Assembly: GCF_000759835.1 (NCBI RefSeq)
Contig: NZ_BBNB01000015.1
Coordinates: forward strand, 78,473 to 142,472
Direction: 5' to 3'
From: Citrobacter sedlakii NBRC 105722
Lineage (GTDB): Bacteria > Pseudomonadota > Gammaproteobacteria > Enterobacterales > Enterobacteriaceae
DNA: 64,000 bases
This document shows positions 1 through 16,084 of the stretch, piece by piece. The first letter of the stretch is position 1. Every line of letters starts with the position of its first letter. A program made the position numbers and the translations under genes. The notes under the pieces were generated by a model. That model saw nothing but the letters and a program-made list of their open reading frames with translations. It did no database searches and was not told the origin of the DNA.

Positions 1-5128
<5,128 letters not shown>

Positions 5129-5141
5129 ACCGTTCAGGCTT

Positions 5142-5172
5142 CCCGGCTATCGCACCAGCGCTGATAGCCGGG
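5142..5172 (+). terminator. Hairpin after gltD
   Basis: A perfect 10-bp inverted repeat (5142-5151 with 5163-5172, stem CCCGGCTATC) and an 11-nt loop begins 13 bases after the gltD stop. No run of T follows, so it could be a 3'-end-stabilising hairpin or a weak terminator rather than a canonical rho-independent terminator. Its place at the end of gltBD supports a transcript-end role. Confidence 0.55.
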
Positions 5173-5312
5173 GAGTCCATTTCCAACGAAAAATTTGCGC
5201 CAGACCTGTTTTGCAGCATTTGGAAATCCCGCAAACAACATCCGCAGAACTTTAAAATGCCCCACCCCTGACCTGACGATGCCTTCTTCTTTTCAATGCT
5301 GAATCCAGCCCT

Positions 5313-5328
5313 ACGGAAACGTTTGCAT
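5313..5328 (+). promoter_or_regulatory. PurR operator overlapping the codBA -35 box
   Basis: ACGGAAACGTTTGCAT, read on the minus strand as ATGCAAACGTTTCCGT, fits the PurR consensus ANGCAANCGNTTNCNT at every defined position. It covers the candidate -35 hexamer of codBA, so hypoxanthine- or guanine-bound PurR would block the promoter. E. coli codBA is known to be PurR-repressed; use of this site here is inferred. Confidence 0.85.
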
Positions 5329-5350
5329 TCACCAGAAAAATGTATATCAT
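5323..5350 (+). promoter_or_regulatory. Candidate codBA sigma-70 promoter
   Basis: A -35 hexamer TTGCAT (5323-5328) and a -10 hexamer TATCAT (5345-5350) are separated by 16 bp. The PurR box covers the -35 element. Transcription would begin about 30 bases before the codB GTG start. No other comparable promoter pair is evident in the 258-bp gltD-codB gap. Confidence 0.65.
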
Positions 5351-5386
5351 GCGGCGGATTTTTTGGCCAAAATTCAAGGAGGCGTT

Positions 5387-6637
5387 GTGTCGCAAGATAA
5401 CAATTATAGCCAGGGACCCGTCCCACTGACGGCGCGGAAAGGTGTCATTCCATTAACGTTTGTAATGTTGGGATTGACGTTTTTTTCCGCCAGTATGTGG
5501 ACCGGCGGCACGCTCGGCACCGGTCTTTCCTATCATGATTTCTTCCTGGCAGTTCTCTTCGGTAATCTTCTCCTCGGTATTTACACCGCTTTTCTCGGTT
5601 ACATTGGCGCCAAAACTGGCCTTTCGACCCACCTCCTAGCCCGCTACTCATTTGGTGTGAAAGGCTCATGGCTTCCCTCCCTGCTATTAGGCGGGACGCA
5701 GGTAGGCTGGTTTGGGGTTGGCGTGGCCATGTTCGCAATCCCGGTAAGTAAAGCAACGGGAATTGACGTCAATATCCTCATCGCGGTTTCCGGCCTGCTG
5801 ATGACCATGACCATTTTCTTTGGCATCTCGGCGCTGACGGTGTTATCGATCATCGCCGTTCCGGCGATTGTCATCCTCGGCAGCTACTCCGTGTGGCTGG
5901 CAGTGGACGGCGTGGGCGGTCTGGATCACTTAAAAGCGATCGTGCCGCAGACACCGCTCAATTTTTCAGGCGCGCTGGCGCTGGTCGTCGGCTCGTTCAT
6001 CAGCGCCGGGACGCTCACCGCCGATTTCGTCCGCTTTGGCCGCAACGCGAAAGGCGCCGTACTGGTCGCGATGGTGGCGTTTTTCCTTGGCAACTCGCTG
6101 ATGTTTATTTTCGGTGCCGCAGGCGCCGCCGCGGTGGGCCAGGCTGATATCTCTGACGTTATGATTGCTCAGGGCCTGCTACTGCCCGCCATTATCGTTC
6201 TTGGCCTGAACATCTGGACGACCAATGACAACGCGCTCTACGCATCGGGTCTGGGCTTTGCCAACATTACCGGGCTCTCCAGCCGCACGCTGTCAGTAGT
6301 AAATGGGATTATCGGTACGCTCTGCGCGCTGTGGCTGTACAATAACTTTGTCGGCTGGCTGACCTTTCTGTCGGCAGCGATTCCCCCCGTTGGCGGGGTG
6401 ATTATCGCCGATTATCTGATCAACCGCCGCCGCTACGCCAACTTCCACAACGCAACTTTTGTGACGGTCAACTGGGTCGCCATCTTGTCAGTCGCGCTCG
6501 GCGTGGCAGCCGGGCACTATCTCCCCGGTATTGTGCCGGTGAATGCGGTCCTCGGCGGCGTATTCAGCTACATCCTGTTAACCCCATTCGCCAGACGAAC
6601 CTTTGCTAACGCCCCGGAGGCCACCCATGCAGAATAA
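5387..6637 (+). CDS. codB: Cytosine permease
   Basis: Inner-membrane cytosine:proton symporter of the NCS1 family that supplies cytosine to CodA. The product has 416 residues, close to the 419 of E. coli CodB, and is strongly hydrophobic with about 12 membrane segments. I chose the GTG at 5387 because AAGGAGG (5376-5382) lies just upstream and the protein then begins [12 protein letters not shown] as in E. coli; an in-frame TTG at 5363 precedes the ribosome site. The end overlaps the codA start by 11 bases, which implies translational coupling. Expression should fall when purines are plentiful (PurR box at 5313-5328). Confidence 0.97.
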   Translation: MSQDNNYSQGPVPLTARKGVIPLTFVMLGLTFFSASMWTGGTLGTGLSYHDFFLAVLFGNLLLGIYTAFLGYIGAKTGLSTHLLARYSFGVKGSWLPSLLLGGTQVGWFGVGVAMFAIPVSKATGIDVNILIAVSGLLMTMTIFFGISALTVLSIIAVPAIVILGSYSVWLAVDGVGGLDHLKAIVPQTPLNFSGALALVVGSFISAGTLTADFVRFGRNAKGAVLVAMVAFFLGNSLMFIFGAAGAAAVGQADISDVMIAQGLLLPAIIVLGLNIWTTNDNALYASGLGFANITGLSSRTLSVVNGIIGTLCALWLYNNFVGWLTFLSAAIPPVGGVIIADYLINRRRYANFHNATFVTVNWVAILSVALGVAAGHYLPGIVPVNAVLGGVFSYILLTPFARRTFANAPEATHAE

Positions 6638-7907
6638 TACGCTCACGATTCGTCAGGCCCGCTTGCAGGGGCAAGAAGGGCTATGGCAGATCGCGATTGA
6701 AAACGGACGATTCAGCCGTATTGAACAGCAGGAAACCGCCTCAGCGCCTGCAGGTCAACAACTTGACGCCGAAGGCGGGTTGGTGATTCCGCCTTTCGTC
6801 GAGCCGCATATTCACCTGGATACAACGCAAACAGCAGGTGAACCAAGCTGGAACCAGTCGGGTACGTTATTCGAAGGTATTGAACGCTGGGCAGAGCGTA
6901 AGGCGCTCCTCACCCACGAAGACGTTAAGACTCGCGCAATGCAGACGCTGAAGTGGCAAATGGCCAACGGTATCCAGCATGTCCGTACTCACGTTGACGT
7001 CTCCGATCCCACGCTGACGGCGCTTAAAGCGATGCTGGAAGTGAAGCAGGATGTTGCCCCATGGGTCGATCTGCAAATCGTGGCGTTCCCGCAGGAGGGC
7101 ATTCTTTCTTACCCCAACGGCGAGGCATTGCTGGAAGAAGCGGTGAGGATGGGCGCGGACGTAATTGGCGCGATCCCCCACTTTGAATTTACCCGCGAGT
7201 ATGGCGTTGAGTCGTTGCATAAAACGTTCGCGCTGGCGCAGAAGTACGACAGGCTGATCGACGTGCACTGTGACGAAATCGATGATGAGCAGTCGCGCTT
7301 CGTTGAAACCGTCGCCGCGCTGGCGCATCGTGACGGGATGGGCCCACGCGTCACGGCCAGTCATACCACGGCGATGCACTCTTATAACGGCGCGTACGCG
7401 TCCCGCCTGTTCCGTTTACTGAAAATGTCGGGCATTAACTTCGTCGCTAATCCGCTGGTGAACATTCACCTGCAGGGCCGTTTCGACACCTATCCTAAGC
7501 GTCGCGGCGTGACGCGGGTGAAAGAAATGCTGGAAGCGGAAATCAACGTTTGCTTTGGTCATGATGACGTTTTCGATCCGTGGTATCCGCTGGGCACCGC
7601 AAACATGTTGCAGGTGCTGCATATGGGATTACACGTCTGCCAACTGATGGGGTACGGACAGATTAACGATGGGCTAAATCTGATCACCAGCCACAGTGCG
7701 AAAACGCTCCACCTCCAGGATTACGGCGTGAAGGTAGGAAATTCGGCGAACCTGGTGATTTTACCGGCTGAGAATGGTTTTGATGCGGTTCGTCGCCAGA
7801 CGCCTGCGCGCTATTCCATCCGCCACGGAAAGATCATTGCCGAGACGGTTCCCAGCCAGACAACGCTGCATCTGACGCAGCCAGAAGCGGTCACGTTTAA
7901 GCGGTAA
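6627..7907 (+). CDS. codA: Cytosine deaminase
   Basis: Converts cytosine to uracil and ammonia for pyrimidine salvage and nitrogen supply. It is a 426-residue amidohydrolase-fold metalloenzyme. The active-site set known from the E. coli enzyme is visible at the same positions: H61 and H63 (PHIHLD), Q156, H214, E217, H246 and D313. The ATG at 6627 follows a CGGAGG-type ribosome site and lies inside the codB end. An in-frame start at 6603 would add eight residues absent from homologues. The two genes form a complete uptake-plus-deamination unit. Confidence 0.97.
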   Translation: MQNNTLTIRQARLQGQEGLWQIAIENGRFSRIEQQETASAPAGQQLDAEGGLVIPPFVEPHIHLDTTQTAGEPSWNQSGTLFEGIERWAERKALLTHEDVKTRAMQTLKWQMANGIQHVRTHVDVSDPTLTALKAMLEVKQDVAPWVDLQIVAFPQEGILSYPNGEALLEEAVRMGADVIGAIPHFEFTREYGVESLHKTFALAQKYDRLIDVHCDEIDDEQSRFVETVAALAHRDGMGPRVTASHTTAMHSYNGAYASRLFRLLKMSGINFVANPLVNIHLQGRFDTYPKRRGVTRVKEMLEAEINVCFGHDDVFDPWYPLGTANMLQVLHMGLHVCQLMGYGQINDGLNLITSHSAKTLHLQDYGVKVGNSANLVILPAENGFDAVRRQTPARYSIRHGKIIAETVPSQTTLHLTQPEAVTFKR

Positions 7908-7923
7908 TGTGCTGAAGAATATA

Positions 7924-7957
7924 GCCGGATAGCGGAGTCATCCCTGTCCGGCCTGTA
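7924..7957. repeat. REP element between codA and nanQ
   Basis: A 34-bp imperfect palindrome beginning GCCGGATAGCGG and ending TCCGGCCTGTA matches the repetitive extragenic palindrome pattern of enterobacteria. It lies in the 62-bp gap between the convergent codA and nanQ ends, a usual REP location, where it can protect mRNA 3' ends. Confidence 0.75.
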
Positions 7958-7969
7958 AATGCATCTGGT

Positions 7970-9305
<1,336 letters not shown>

Positions 9306-9309
<4 letters not shown>

Positions 9310-9995
9310 AGCACCGCCTTTTTCAGCGCCGCGTTGTACCACCCGCAGATGTGTTCCAGACGCGTAATCGCAGACCCCACCGTCACCGCCCAGGCGCCGT
9401 GACGCATCGCCTCCGCGGCCTGTGCTGGCGTGTTGTAGCGCCCTTCGGCAATCACCCGACACCCGGCGTCGCTCAGGGTTTTGACCAGCGCCAGATCGGG
9501 CTCTTCTGGCGTTTCCGGCGTCGTGTAACCGGAAAGCGTGGTGCCAATCATATCCGCGCCCCGCTGATGGCAGGCCAGTCCGTCCTCACGCGACGCGCAG
9601 TCCGCCATCGCCAGACGCTGATGATGATGGATCCTCGCCAGCAGCGCGTCCACAGGAACCGGTCGCACGCGATCGGTACCATCAAACGCAATAATATCCG
9701 CCCCGGCCTGCGCCAGCGCATCGACATCGTCCAGAAACGCGGTGATGCGCACAGGAGAGTCGTCCAGATCGCGCTTGAGGATGCCGATAATCGGCACGTT
9801 CACCACAGCGCGCGTTGCCCGTACATTGTCGATGCCTTCAATACGCAGGGCGACCGCCCCCGCCTGCTCCGCCGCCAGCGCCATCGCCGCAACGATGTCC
9901 GGCTTATCCAGCGGACTGCCGGGAACCGGCTGACAGGAGACAATCAGGCCGCCGTTTGCGGCGATACTTTTATCCAGTTGAGCAAGTAACGACAT
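9306..9995 (-). CDS. nanE: N-acetylmannosamine-6-phosphate 2-epimerase
   Basis: Converts ManNAc-6-phosphate to GlcNAc-6-phosphate, feeding the amino-sugar pathway through NagA and NagB. The 229 residues form a TIM barrel of the NanE family, the same length as E. coli NanE. Conserved segments include the barrel strand ADIIAFDGT and the phosphate-binding AEGRYNTP and VTVGSAITR regions. It lies 47 bases after nanT, separated by a stable hairpin (10015-10037), and overlaps nanK by 4 bases. Confidence 0.97.
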
Positions 9996-10014
9996 ACTTC
10001 TTCCCTTCCGAGTG

Positions 10015-10037
10015 TTACCCGGTACGAGACCGGGTAA
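10015..10037 (-). other. Intercistronic hairpin between nanT and nanE
   Basis: A perfect 9-bp stem (TTACCCGGT paired with ACCGGGTAA) with a 5-nt loop fills much of the short nanT-nanE gap. It has no T tract, so it is more likely an RNA processing or stability element than a terminator. It could set the ratio of transporter to enzyme message. Confidence 0.6.
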
Positions 10038-10042
10038 ATGGC

Positions 10043-11533
10043 TTAACTTTTACCTTTCGCTAACGCGCTTTTATCGCCGCCGAGCGGTACGGCGCCGCTG
10101 AACGGTTTACCATCAATGGCGTCGTGCGTACGTAATGCTTCCGGGCGCAGCCAACGCTGCACGCGGGACGGCATATCCAGGCCAATCAGCAGGATCACCA
10201 CAAAGGTCAGGCTAAACGAGAGCGATCCCAGCGCGGTACCCAGATCCAGACGCTGGGCGATAAGCGCGCCGAGGATGGGGGCCAACGCGCCGCCCAATGC
10301 CCCCACGTTATAGGTGAAGCCCAGGCCCGCCGCACGCTGATCGGTGTCAAAATAACCGCCGATCAGCTTCGGTAAGATCCCGGAGATCCCCTGCCCTAAC
10401 ATCTGCTGGAAAAACAGTAGCAAACCGAGCACCCAGACGTTTGTGCCGCCAATCGCAAACACCGGAATGATCAATACTTGCGAGGCCAGCAGACTGCAAA
10501 CGTAGGCTTTGCGCGTGCCAAGCCAGTCGCCGAGGAAACCGCCCACGCAGCAGCCGACCGCCGCGCCAAAACCGCTAAAGAACAGCACGCGCGCAACGGT
10601 TGACGGATCGTACGCCAGTTCGGTTTTCAGATACGTTGGCAACAGCGCCTGGATAGGCCATGAATAGAGGAACGCAAACAGCACGACGACCATCAGCATC
10701 ACCCCTGTCGGCCAGCGCTTGCCGCTGCTTTGCACCATGAAGCTGATAAAGATAACCGCGCACAGCAGGCCAAGCACGGCAACGATCGCCGCATTTTGCA
10801 GGTTGCCGGCAAAGCAGAACCACAGCGCTGTTGCCGCCGCGATCGTCATCAATACGTTGACGACACGATGCTCGCCCCGATAGAGAATATCGACCATCGT
10901 GCGCACCGGCGCTTTACCTTCATGCTTCTCTTTCCAGTCTTCGGCTTCCGGAATGTTTTTACGCAGCCAAAGGGCAAAGACGATTGGCAAAATGCCGATA
11001 AAAAACAGTGCACGCCATCCCCAGACAGGAACGACAAGGCTATAAACCTGTGCGGCAACCACCGCACCGACGGAGAAACCGGAAATCAGAAAGCCGCTGG
11101 CTTTGTTACGCAGATGTTTCGGCCAGCTTTCAATGACGTACGTGGCGCTGGAGCCGTATTCCCCCGCCATGCCCATGCCGATCACCAGTCGGGCGATAAA
11201 CATGGTGGTGTATCCCGGCGCAAAACCGCAGGCCAGGGTTCCCACAGAGAACATAATGATGCTGGTGACCATCGCCAGACGACGCCCGTAGCGATCGCCC
11301 ATCGCCCCCAGCATCAGCCCGCCAAACCAGCGGGAAATAAAGGCCGCCGAAATCAGGCTTGCCGCCTGTACCGTCGTCAGCCCAAATTCGCTCTGTACTT
11401 CGGTCAGGACAAGGGCAATTAACACAAAGTCAAAACCATCCAACAAATATCCCAGCCATGCGGCAGAAAACGCCCGCCATTGGGCGCGATTGAGATGGCG
11501 ATACCACGGGATGCTTTGGGTACACTTACTCAT
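10043..11533 (-). CDS. nanT: Sialic acid:proton symporter
   Basis: Inner-membrane major-facilitator transporter that brings N-acetylneuraminate into the cell with protons. The 496 residues equal the E. coli NanT length. The MFS loop motif GDRYGRR is visible near residue 80, and GDWLGTRKA marks the matching loop of the second half. NanT-type proteins have two extra membrane segments in the middle, consistent with the hydrophobic stretch around residues 220-270. It is the second gene of the nan operon, after nanA, with REP elements in the gap. Confidence 0.97.
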   Translation of the reverse strand: MSKCTQSIPWYRHLNRAQWRAFSAAWLGYLLDGFDFVLIALVLTEVQSEFGLTTVQAASLISAAFISRWFGGLMLGAMGDRYGRRLAMVTSIIMFSVGTLACGFAPGYTTMFIARLVIGMGMAGEYGSSATYVIESWPKHLRNKASGFLISGFSVGAVVAAQVYSLVVPVWGWRALFFIGILPIVFALWLRKNIPEAEDWKEKHEGKAPVRTMVDILYRGEHRVVNVLMTIAAATALWFCFAGNLQNAAIVAVLGLLCAVIFISFMVQSSGKRWPTGVMLMVVVLFAFLYSWPIQALLPTYLKTELAYDPSTVARVLFFSGFGAAVGCCVGGFLGDWLGTRKAYVCSLLASQVLIIPVFAIGGTNVWVLGLLLFFQQMLGQGISGILPKLIGGYFDTDQRAAGLGFTYNVGALGGALAPILGALIAQRLDLGTALGSLSFSLTFVVILLIGLDMPSRVQRWLRPEALRTHDAIDGKPFSGAVPLGGDKSALAKGKS

Positions 11534-11562
11534 AACACTCTCCCGATAATTTTTGCTGTTAT

Positions 11563-11635
11563 GCCGGATGGCGGCGTTGCCTTATCCGGCCTACAGAGTA
11601 TGTTTTGCAGGCCGGGCAAGCGAAGCGCCCCCGGC
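11563..11635. repeat. REP pair (BIME) between nanA and nanT
   Basis: Two REP units lie in opposite orientation. The first, GCCGGATGGCGGCG... ending TCCGGCCTACA, is at 11563-11595. The second, GCCGGGC...CCCCGGC, is at 11611-11635. Together they occupy most of the 111-bp gap inside the nan operon. Inside operons such elements commonly stabilise the upstream message, here nanA. Confidence 0.8.
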
Positions 11636-11644
11636 TTTTCACGG

Positions 11645-12538
11645 TTACGCCTTCTCTGCCAACAATTGCTGAGCCAGCGCCTTCAGTTCCGGTAGATAGC
11701 GTTCGTCTACCGGGGCAAACGGCTTACGGCACAGCGGGACGGACAGCACGTCCATGTAGTGCAGTACCGTTTTCAGCCCACGGAATACCCCGGTTTTTAT
11801 CAGCAGATCGATAACCTGATTACACTCGGTTTGCAGTTGTTGCGCAGCCTGAATGTCACCGGCCTTAAGCGCCTTTACAATGCCCTGGTAGCGCCAGCCC
11901 ATAATGTTATAGGTGCTGCCGATCCCACCATCCGCCCCCGCCAGCAGGCCGGAAGCAAAAATCTCATCGTAGCCGTTGTACAGCACCAGATCCGGATGCG
12001 CGCGACGGATTTGCTCCATCTGATACAGATCGCCAGAAGTTTGCTTCAGCGCGCCGACGCCCGGTAGCGTCACCAACGTGTTGATCTGATCCAGGCTGAG
12101 CTTCACGCCGCTGAGCGCCGGGATGTTATAAACCACCATGGGTAATCCCTCTGCCGAATCAATGATTGCCCGATAGTGGTCGCAATGCTCCTCAAAACTA
12201 AACGGATAGTAAAACGGCGTCACCGCGGAGACAGCGTCAAAACCATAGCGATGCGCCGCCCGGGCGAGCTGTTGGCTTTCCGCGGTACTCACCGTTCCCA
12301 CATGGGCAATCAGCGTGACGTCGCCCTTCGCTTCTTCCGCGACAACTTCCAGTACCCGCTCTCTCTCCGCGACGCTCTGAACGAAGGCTTCCCCGGTCGA
12401 CCCACCCACATAAAGCCCATCGATGCCCTGCGAGACAGTAAAGCGCACCAGACGGCGCAGACTGTCGATATCCAGCTGCTGTTGCGAATCGAAAGGGGTT
12501 AATAACGCTGGCATTACGCCTCGTAACTCTTTTGCCAT
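11645..12538 (-). CDS. nanA: N-acetylneuraminate lyase
   Basis: Cleaves sialic acid into ManNAc and pyruvate, the first catabolic step. It is a 297-residue TIM-barrel aldolase. The Schiff-base lysine is K165 (ALKQTSG), the catalytic tyrosine is Y137 (VVYNIP), and the carboxylate-binding GSTGE lies at 46-50, all as in E. coli NanA. I chose the ATG at 12538 with AGAGGT upstream; an in-frame GTG at 12553 would add five residues not seen in homologues. It is the first gene of the nan operon and is controlled from the NanR repeats 35 bp upstream. Confidence 0.97.
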   Translation of the reverse strand: MAKELRGVMPALLTPFDSQQQLDIDSLRRLVRFTVSQGIDGLYVGGSTGEAFVQSVAERERVLEVVAEEAKGDVTLIAHVGTVSTAESQQLARAAHRYGFDAVSAVTPFYYPFSFEEHCDHYRAIIDSAEGLPMVVYNIPALSGVKLSLDQINTLVTLPGVGALKQTSGDLYQMEQIRRAHPDLVLYNGYDEIFASGLLAGADGGIGSTYNIMGWRYQGIVKALKAGDIQAAQQLQTECNQVIDLLIKTGVFRGLKTVLHYMDVLSVPLCRKPFAPVDERYLPELKALAQQLLAEKA

Positions 12539-12572
12539 ACCGACCTCTGTCACTGTTAGTGTTATCTGATTG

Positions 12573-12595
12573 CATACCTTTATACCTGTTATACC
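12573..12595 (-). promoter_or_regulatory. NanR operator (three GGTATA-type repeats)
   Basis: Read on the minus strand, two GGTATA repeats and one GGTATG are spaced as GGTATA-ACA-GGTATA-AA-GGTATG. This is the repeat layout known for the E. coli nanA operator bound by NanR, which releases DNA when sialic acid is present. It lies 35 bp upstream of the nanA start. The third repeat carries one base change from the consensus. Confidence 0.9.
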
Positions 12596-12634
12596 AGATC
12601 AAATAAGCAGCAGTGCAATACAGCGTGCTTATAT

Positions 12635-12650
12635 TGCGATCTGCTTCACT
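12635..12650 (-). promoter_or_regulatory. Candidate CRP site upstream of nanA
   Basis: TGCGATCTGCTTCACT differs from the CRP half-site pattern TGTGA-N6-TCACA at two positions. Its centre lies about 58 bp upstream of the NanR repeat centre. That fits a class I CRP position near -60, as known for E. coli nanA. The assignment rests on match and spacing only. Confidence 0.55.
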
Positions 12651-12659
12651 AAAGGATCG

Positions 12660-13442
12660 TTATTTTTTAGATCGAGACTGTTGTCCGAGGGCGTGCCAGG
12701 TGGCGGAGACGCTATTGAGATGGGTTTGTAACGCACGATCGGCTTCGTCAGGATCGCGCTGACGAATCGCTTCGACGATCGCGATATGCTGCTGATAGCT
12801 AACGCTATTATGCTCATGAAGCTCGCGATCAGGTACCGTTGGACGCGCGGCGATCAGCCAGTCGAGCAAAGCGACATGGATCGCCATGAAAATCGGATTA
12901 CCGGGGATCTCCGCCAGCACGCGGTGAAAATCCACGTCGGACCGGATAAACAGCGCGTTGTCATCCAGCGACTGGCTGTTGAGTTCCAGCGCTTTCGCCA
13001 GTAGATCGATCTGCGCGTCAGTGGCGTGCTCCGCGGCGTAGCGCACCAGACTCGATTCAAAAAACAGCCGCAGTTGTTCGAAGTGGGCAATGCCTCCGGG
13101 ATGGGCGAGGAAATCTTTCGCCATGCCGGACAATTCGCTGATGATCGTGTCGGCGGAAGGACGGGAGACACGGGCGCGTTCACCATTATTGATCTGCACC
13201 AGCCCTTTACGCTTGAGCGCCGCCAGCGCTTCACGCACCGAGGGGCGTCCCACGTTGAAGAATGCCATCAGCTCACGCTCAGACGGAAGCTGTTCGCCCT
13301 CGCCAAATTCCCGACGACGAATCATTTGTTCCAGTTCTTCTTCCACCATCTCAGAGAGCTTTTTCCGCGCCAGCGGACGTTTTCGCAGACTACGACCGAT
13401 AAGGGCAGACGAATTTTCAGCTTGTGAATCAAATGTTTTCAT
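12660..13442 (-). CDS. nanR: Sialic acid-responsive transcriptional repressor NanR
   Basis: GntR/FadR-family repressor of the nan regulon, released by N-acetylneuraminate. The 260 residues have an N-terminal arm, a winged helix-turn-helix around residues 30-100 ([22 protein letters not shown]) and a C-terminal FCD effector domain with the acidic/histidine positions expected for its metal site. It is transcribed in the same direction as nanA but as a separate unit, ending 122 bp upstream of the nanA start. In E. coli K-12 dcuD separates nanR from sspB; here only 118 bp lie between the nanR start and the sspB stop. Confidence 0.96.
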   Translation of the reverse strand: MKTFDSQAENSSALIGRSLRKRPLARKKLSEMVEEELEQMIRRREFGEGEQLPSERELMAFFNVGRPSVREALAALKRKGLVQINNGERARVSRPSADTIISELSGMAKDFLAHPGGIAHFEQLRLFFESSLVRYAAEHATDAQIDLLAKALELNSQSLDDNALFIRSDVDFHRVLAEIPGNPIFMAIHVALLDWLIAARPTVPDRELHEHNSVSYQQHIAIVEAIRQRDPDEADRALQTHLNSVSATWHALGQQSRSKK

Positions 13443-13532
13443 AAGACCTGATCAGCACGTTACGGGAATGTATAGCAGCTTCATCCTAACACAGGATCGA
13501 AATAAGGGGGAAACAGGGCGGCAGGCATAAAA

Positions 13533-13556
13533 AAACAGGCTCTGACGAGCCTGTTT
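13533..13556 (-). terminator. Rho-independent terminator of sspAB
   Basis: A perfect 10-bp stem (AAACAGGCTC with GAGCCTGTTT) and a 4-nt loop begins just after the sspB stop. Read on the minus strand it continues into a run of T, so it terminates the sspA-sspB transcript before nanR. Confidence 0.9.
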
Positions 13557-13560
13557 GACA

Positions 13561-14058
13561 TCACTTCACCACGCGAAGCGCTGGTCGTCCACCGCGCGGC
13601 GGCGGATCGTTATCCGGATTGTCGTCGTCATCACGATCCGGCTTATCGCCGTCGATAACCGACATGACGGTTTCGCTCTCAGCGCCAGACGCCGCGTCAT
13701 CATCATTCAGGCTGGCAACGTCTTCGTCGTACGCCGCTTCCGGTTCAAACATCGTTCCGGCGCCGTTTTCACGCGCATAAATCGCCAGCACTGCCGCCAG
13801 CGGGACGGAAACCTGGCGCGGTACGCCGCCAAAACGCGCATTAAAACGCACTTCGTCGTTGGCCAGTTCCAGATTCCCCACCGCGCGCGGGGCGATATTC
13901 AGGACGATCTGACCGTCGCGCGCATACTCCATTGGAACATGCACGCCAGGCAACGTCACATCCACCACCAGATGCGGCGTGAGCTGGTTGTCGAGCAACC
14001 ACTCATAGAAAGCACGCAGCAGATAAGGACGACGTGGTGTCAGCTGTGACAAATCCAT
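13561..14058 (-). CDS. sspB: ClpXP adaptor SspB (stringent starvation protein B)
   Basis: Adaptor that tethers ssrA-tagged and some other substrates to the ClpXP protease. The N-terminal 110 residues form the substrate-binding domain (MDLSQLTPRRPYLLRAFY). An acidic flexible linker rich in Asp and Glu follows. The C-terminal ClpX-binding tail GGRPALRVVK is intact. I chose ATG 14058 to match the E. coli N-terminus. An in-frame ATG at 14064, overlapping the sspA stop as TAATG, would add Met-Pro and is possible. The product has 165 residues. Confidence 0.96.
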   Translation of the reverse strand: MDLSQLTPRRPYLLRAFYEWLLDNQLTPHLVVDVTLPGVHVPMEYARDGQIVLNIAPRAVGNLELANDEVRFNARFGGVPRQVSVPLAAVLAIYARENGAGTMFEPEAAYDEDVASLNDDDAASGAESETVMSVIDGDKPDRDDDDNPDNDPPPRGGRPALRVVK

Positions 14059-14063
14059 AGGCA

Positions 14064-14702
14064 TTAACCCCGGCCGAGGCGCATTTCACGTTCAGCTTCG
14101 GTTAAAGAAGCCAGGAAAGAGTCACGTTCAAAGACGCGGGTCATATAGCCTTTCAGCTCTTTCGCGCCCGCACCGCTGAACTCAATGCCCAGGATCGGTA
14201 AACGCCACAGCAGCGGCGCCAGGTAGCAATCGACCAGACTGAATTCATCGCTCAGGAAGTACGGCTTCTGACCGAAGACCGGCGCAATCGCCTGCAGTTC
14301 TTCACGCAGTTGCTTACGCGCGACGTCCGCTTCCGAGGCAGACCCGTTGACGATGACGTTCATCAGGGTGTACCAGTCTTTTTCGATACGGTGCATGTAC
14401 AGGCGGCTTTCGCCACGTGCGACCGGGTAAACCGGCATCAGCGGCGGATGAGGGAAACGCTCATCCAGGTATTCCATAATGATGCGAGATTCCCACAGGG
14501 TCAGCTCACGATCCACCAGTGTCGGGACGCTCTGATTCGGGTTGAGGTCAATCAGATCCTGAGGTGGATTGTCCTTCTCCACGTGCTCGATCTCAAAACT
14601 CACACCTTTCTCAGCCAGCACAATGCGGACCTGATGGCTATAGATGTCAGTAGGACCAGAAAACAGCGTCATTACCGAACGTTTGTTGGCAGCGACAGCC
14701 AT
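14064..14702 (-). CDS. sspA: Stringent starvation protein A
   Basis: RNA-polymerase-associated protein with a glutathione-S-transferase fold and no transferase activity. In E. coli it contacts sigma-70 polymerase, supports stationary-phase acid tolerance and lowers H-NS levels. The 212 residues match the E. coli length. The surface PHP motif needed for function is at P84-H85-P86. The stop touches the sspB start region, so the pair is an operon. Confidence 0.97.
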   Translation of the reverse strand: MAVAANKRSVMTLFSGPTDIYSHQVRIVLAEKGVSFEIEHVEKDNPPQDLIDLNPNQSVPTLVDRELTLWESRIIMEYLDERFPHPPLMPVYPVARGESRLYMHRIEKDWYTLMNVIVNGSASEADVARKQLREELQAIAPVFGQKPYFLSDEFSLVDCYLAPLLWRLPILGIEFSGAGAKELKGYMTRVFERDSFLASLTEAEREMRLGRG

Positions 14703-14945
14703 GAAAACCTCCAGGTATATTCAGAATTTTTACTGCTACCAGCCACCGCGTGGCCAGCCAGAAGTGATGTCACCCACATCGGAAAGGTCATCATCGTTCA
14801 AAAAGCAAACAAAAAATGAGCAATACCCGATATTTGGGCAGAAAATTGGATGATAGTTTACCAGATTTTGTGACCTTTGTGGTGAGTCGATTCCGGAAAT
14901 GGGGAAAAAGAGGGAGTTGTCAGGGGATTACGCCCGATTTATCCA
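14703..14945. other. sspA upstream region
   Basis: This is the gap between sspA and the rpsI terminator, most of a 304-bp gene-free stretch. It should hold the sspA promoter and leader on the minus strand. I see no strong consensus hexamer pair, no tRNA-like fold and no credible small reading frame. Confidence 0.5.
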
Positions 14946-14950
14946 TAAAA

Positions 14951-14975
14951 AAACCCGCCGAAGCGGGTTTTTTCG
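14951..14975 (-). terminator. Rho-independent terminator of rplM-rpsI
   Basis: AAACCCGC paired with GCGGGTTT, with A and T runs on the two flanks, gives a bidirectional-looking terminator about 35 bases after the rpsI stop. It closes the rplM-rpsI transcript. Confidence 0.9.
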
Positions 14976-15006
14976 CCAAGAGTCTTCTGCCTGAGGCAGA
15001 GAACCA

Positions 15007-15402
<396 letters not shown>

Positions 15403-15414
15403 CTATAATCCCGA

Positions 15415-15930
<516 letters not shown>

Positions 15931-16006
15931 CTACCCCTTCGAATAGCCAATGCCAGCACACAAAAAGTTTCGGGAAAAAAACTTTCTTGTAACGTGGGGT
16001 CGCAGG

Positions 16007-16012
16007 ATTATA
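16007..16012 (-). promoter_or_regulatory. -10 box of rplM promoter
   Basis: On the minus strand a perfect TATAAT is followed by a GC-containing discriminator. No clear -35 hexamer is at the usual spacing. A 6-bp GGGGTC/GACCCC palindrome at 16021-16039 lies where the -35 region would be. The 241-bp zapE-rplM gap holds this promoter and the rplM leader. Confidence 0.6.
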
Positions 16013-16084
16013 GAGAAGTCGGGGTCAAAGATCGACCCCTTTTTGTGATTTGTGTAACGGTCATCCGCGCCGGAGGGCGAGCGT

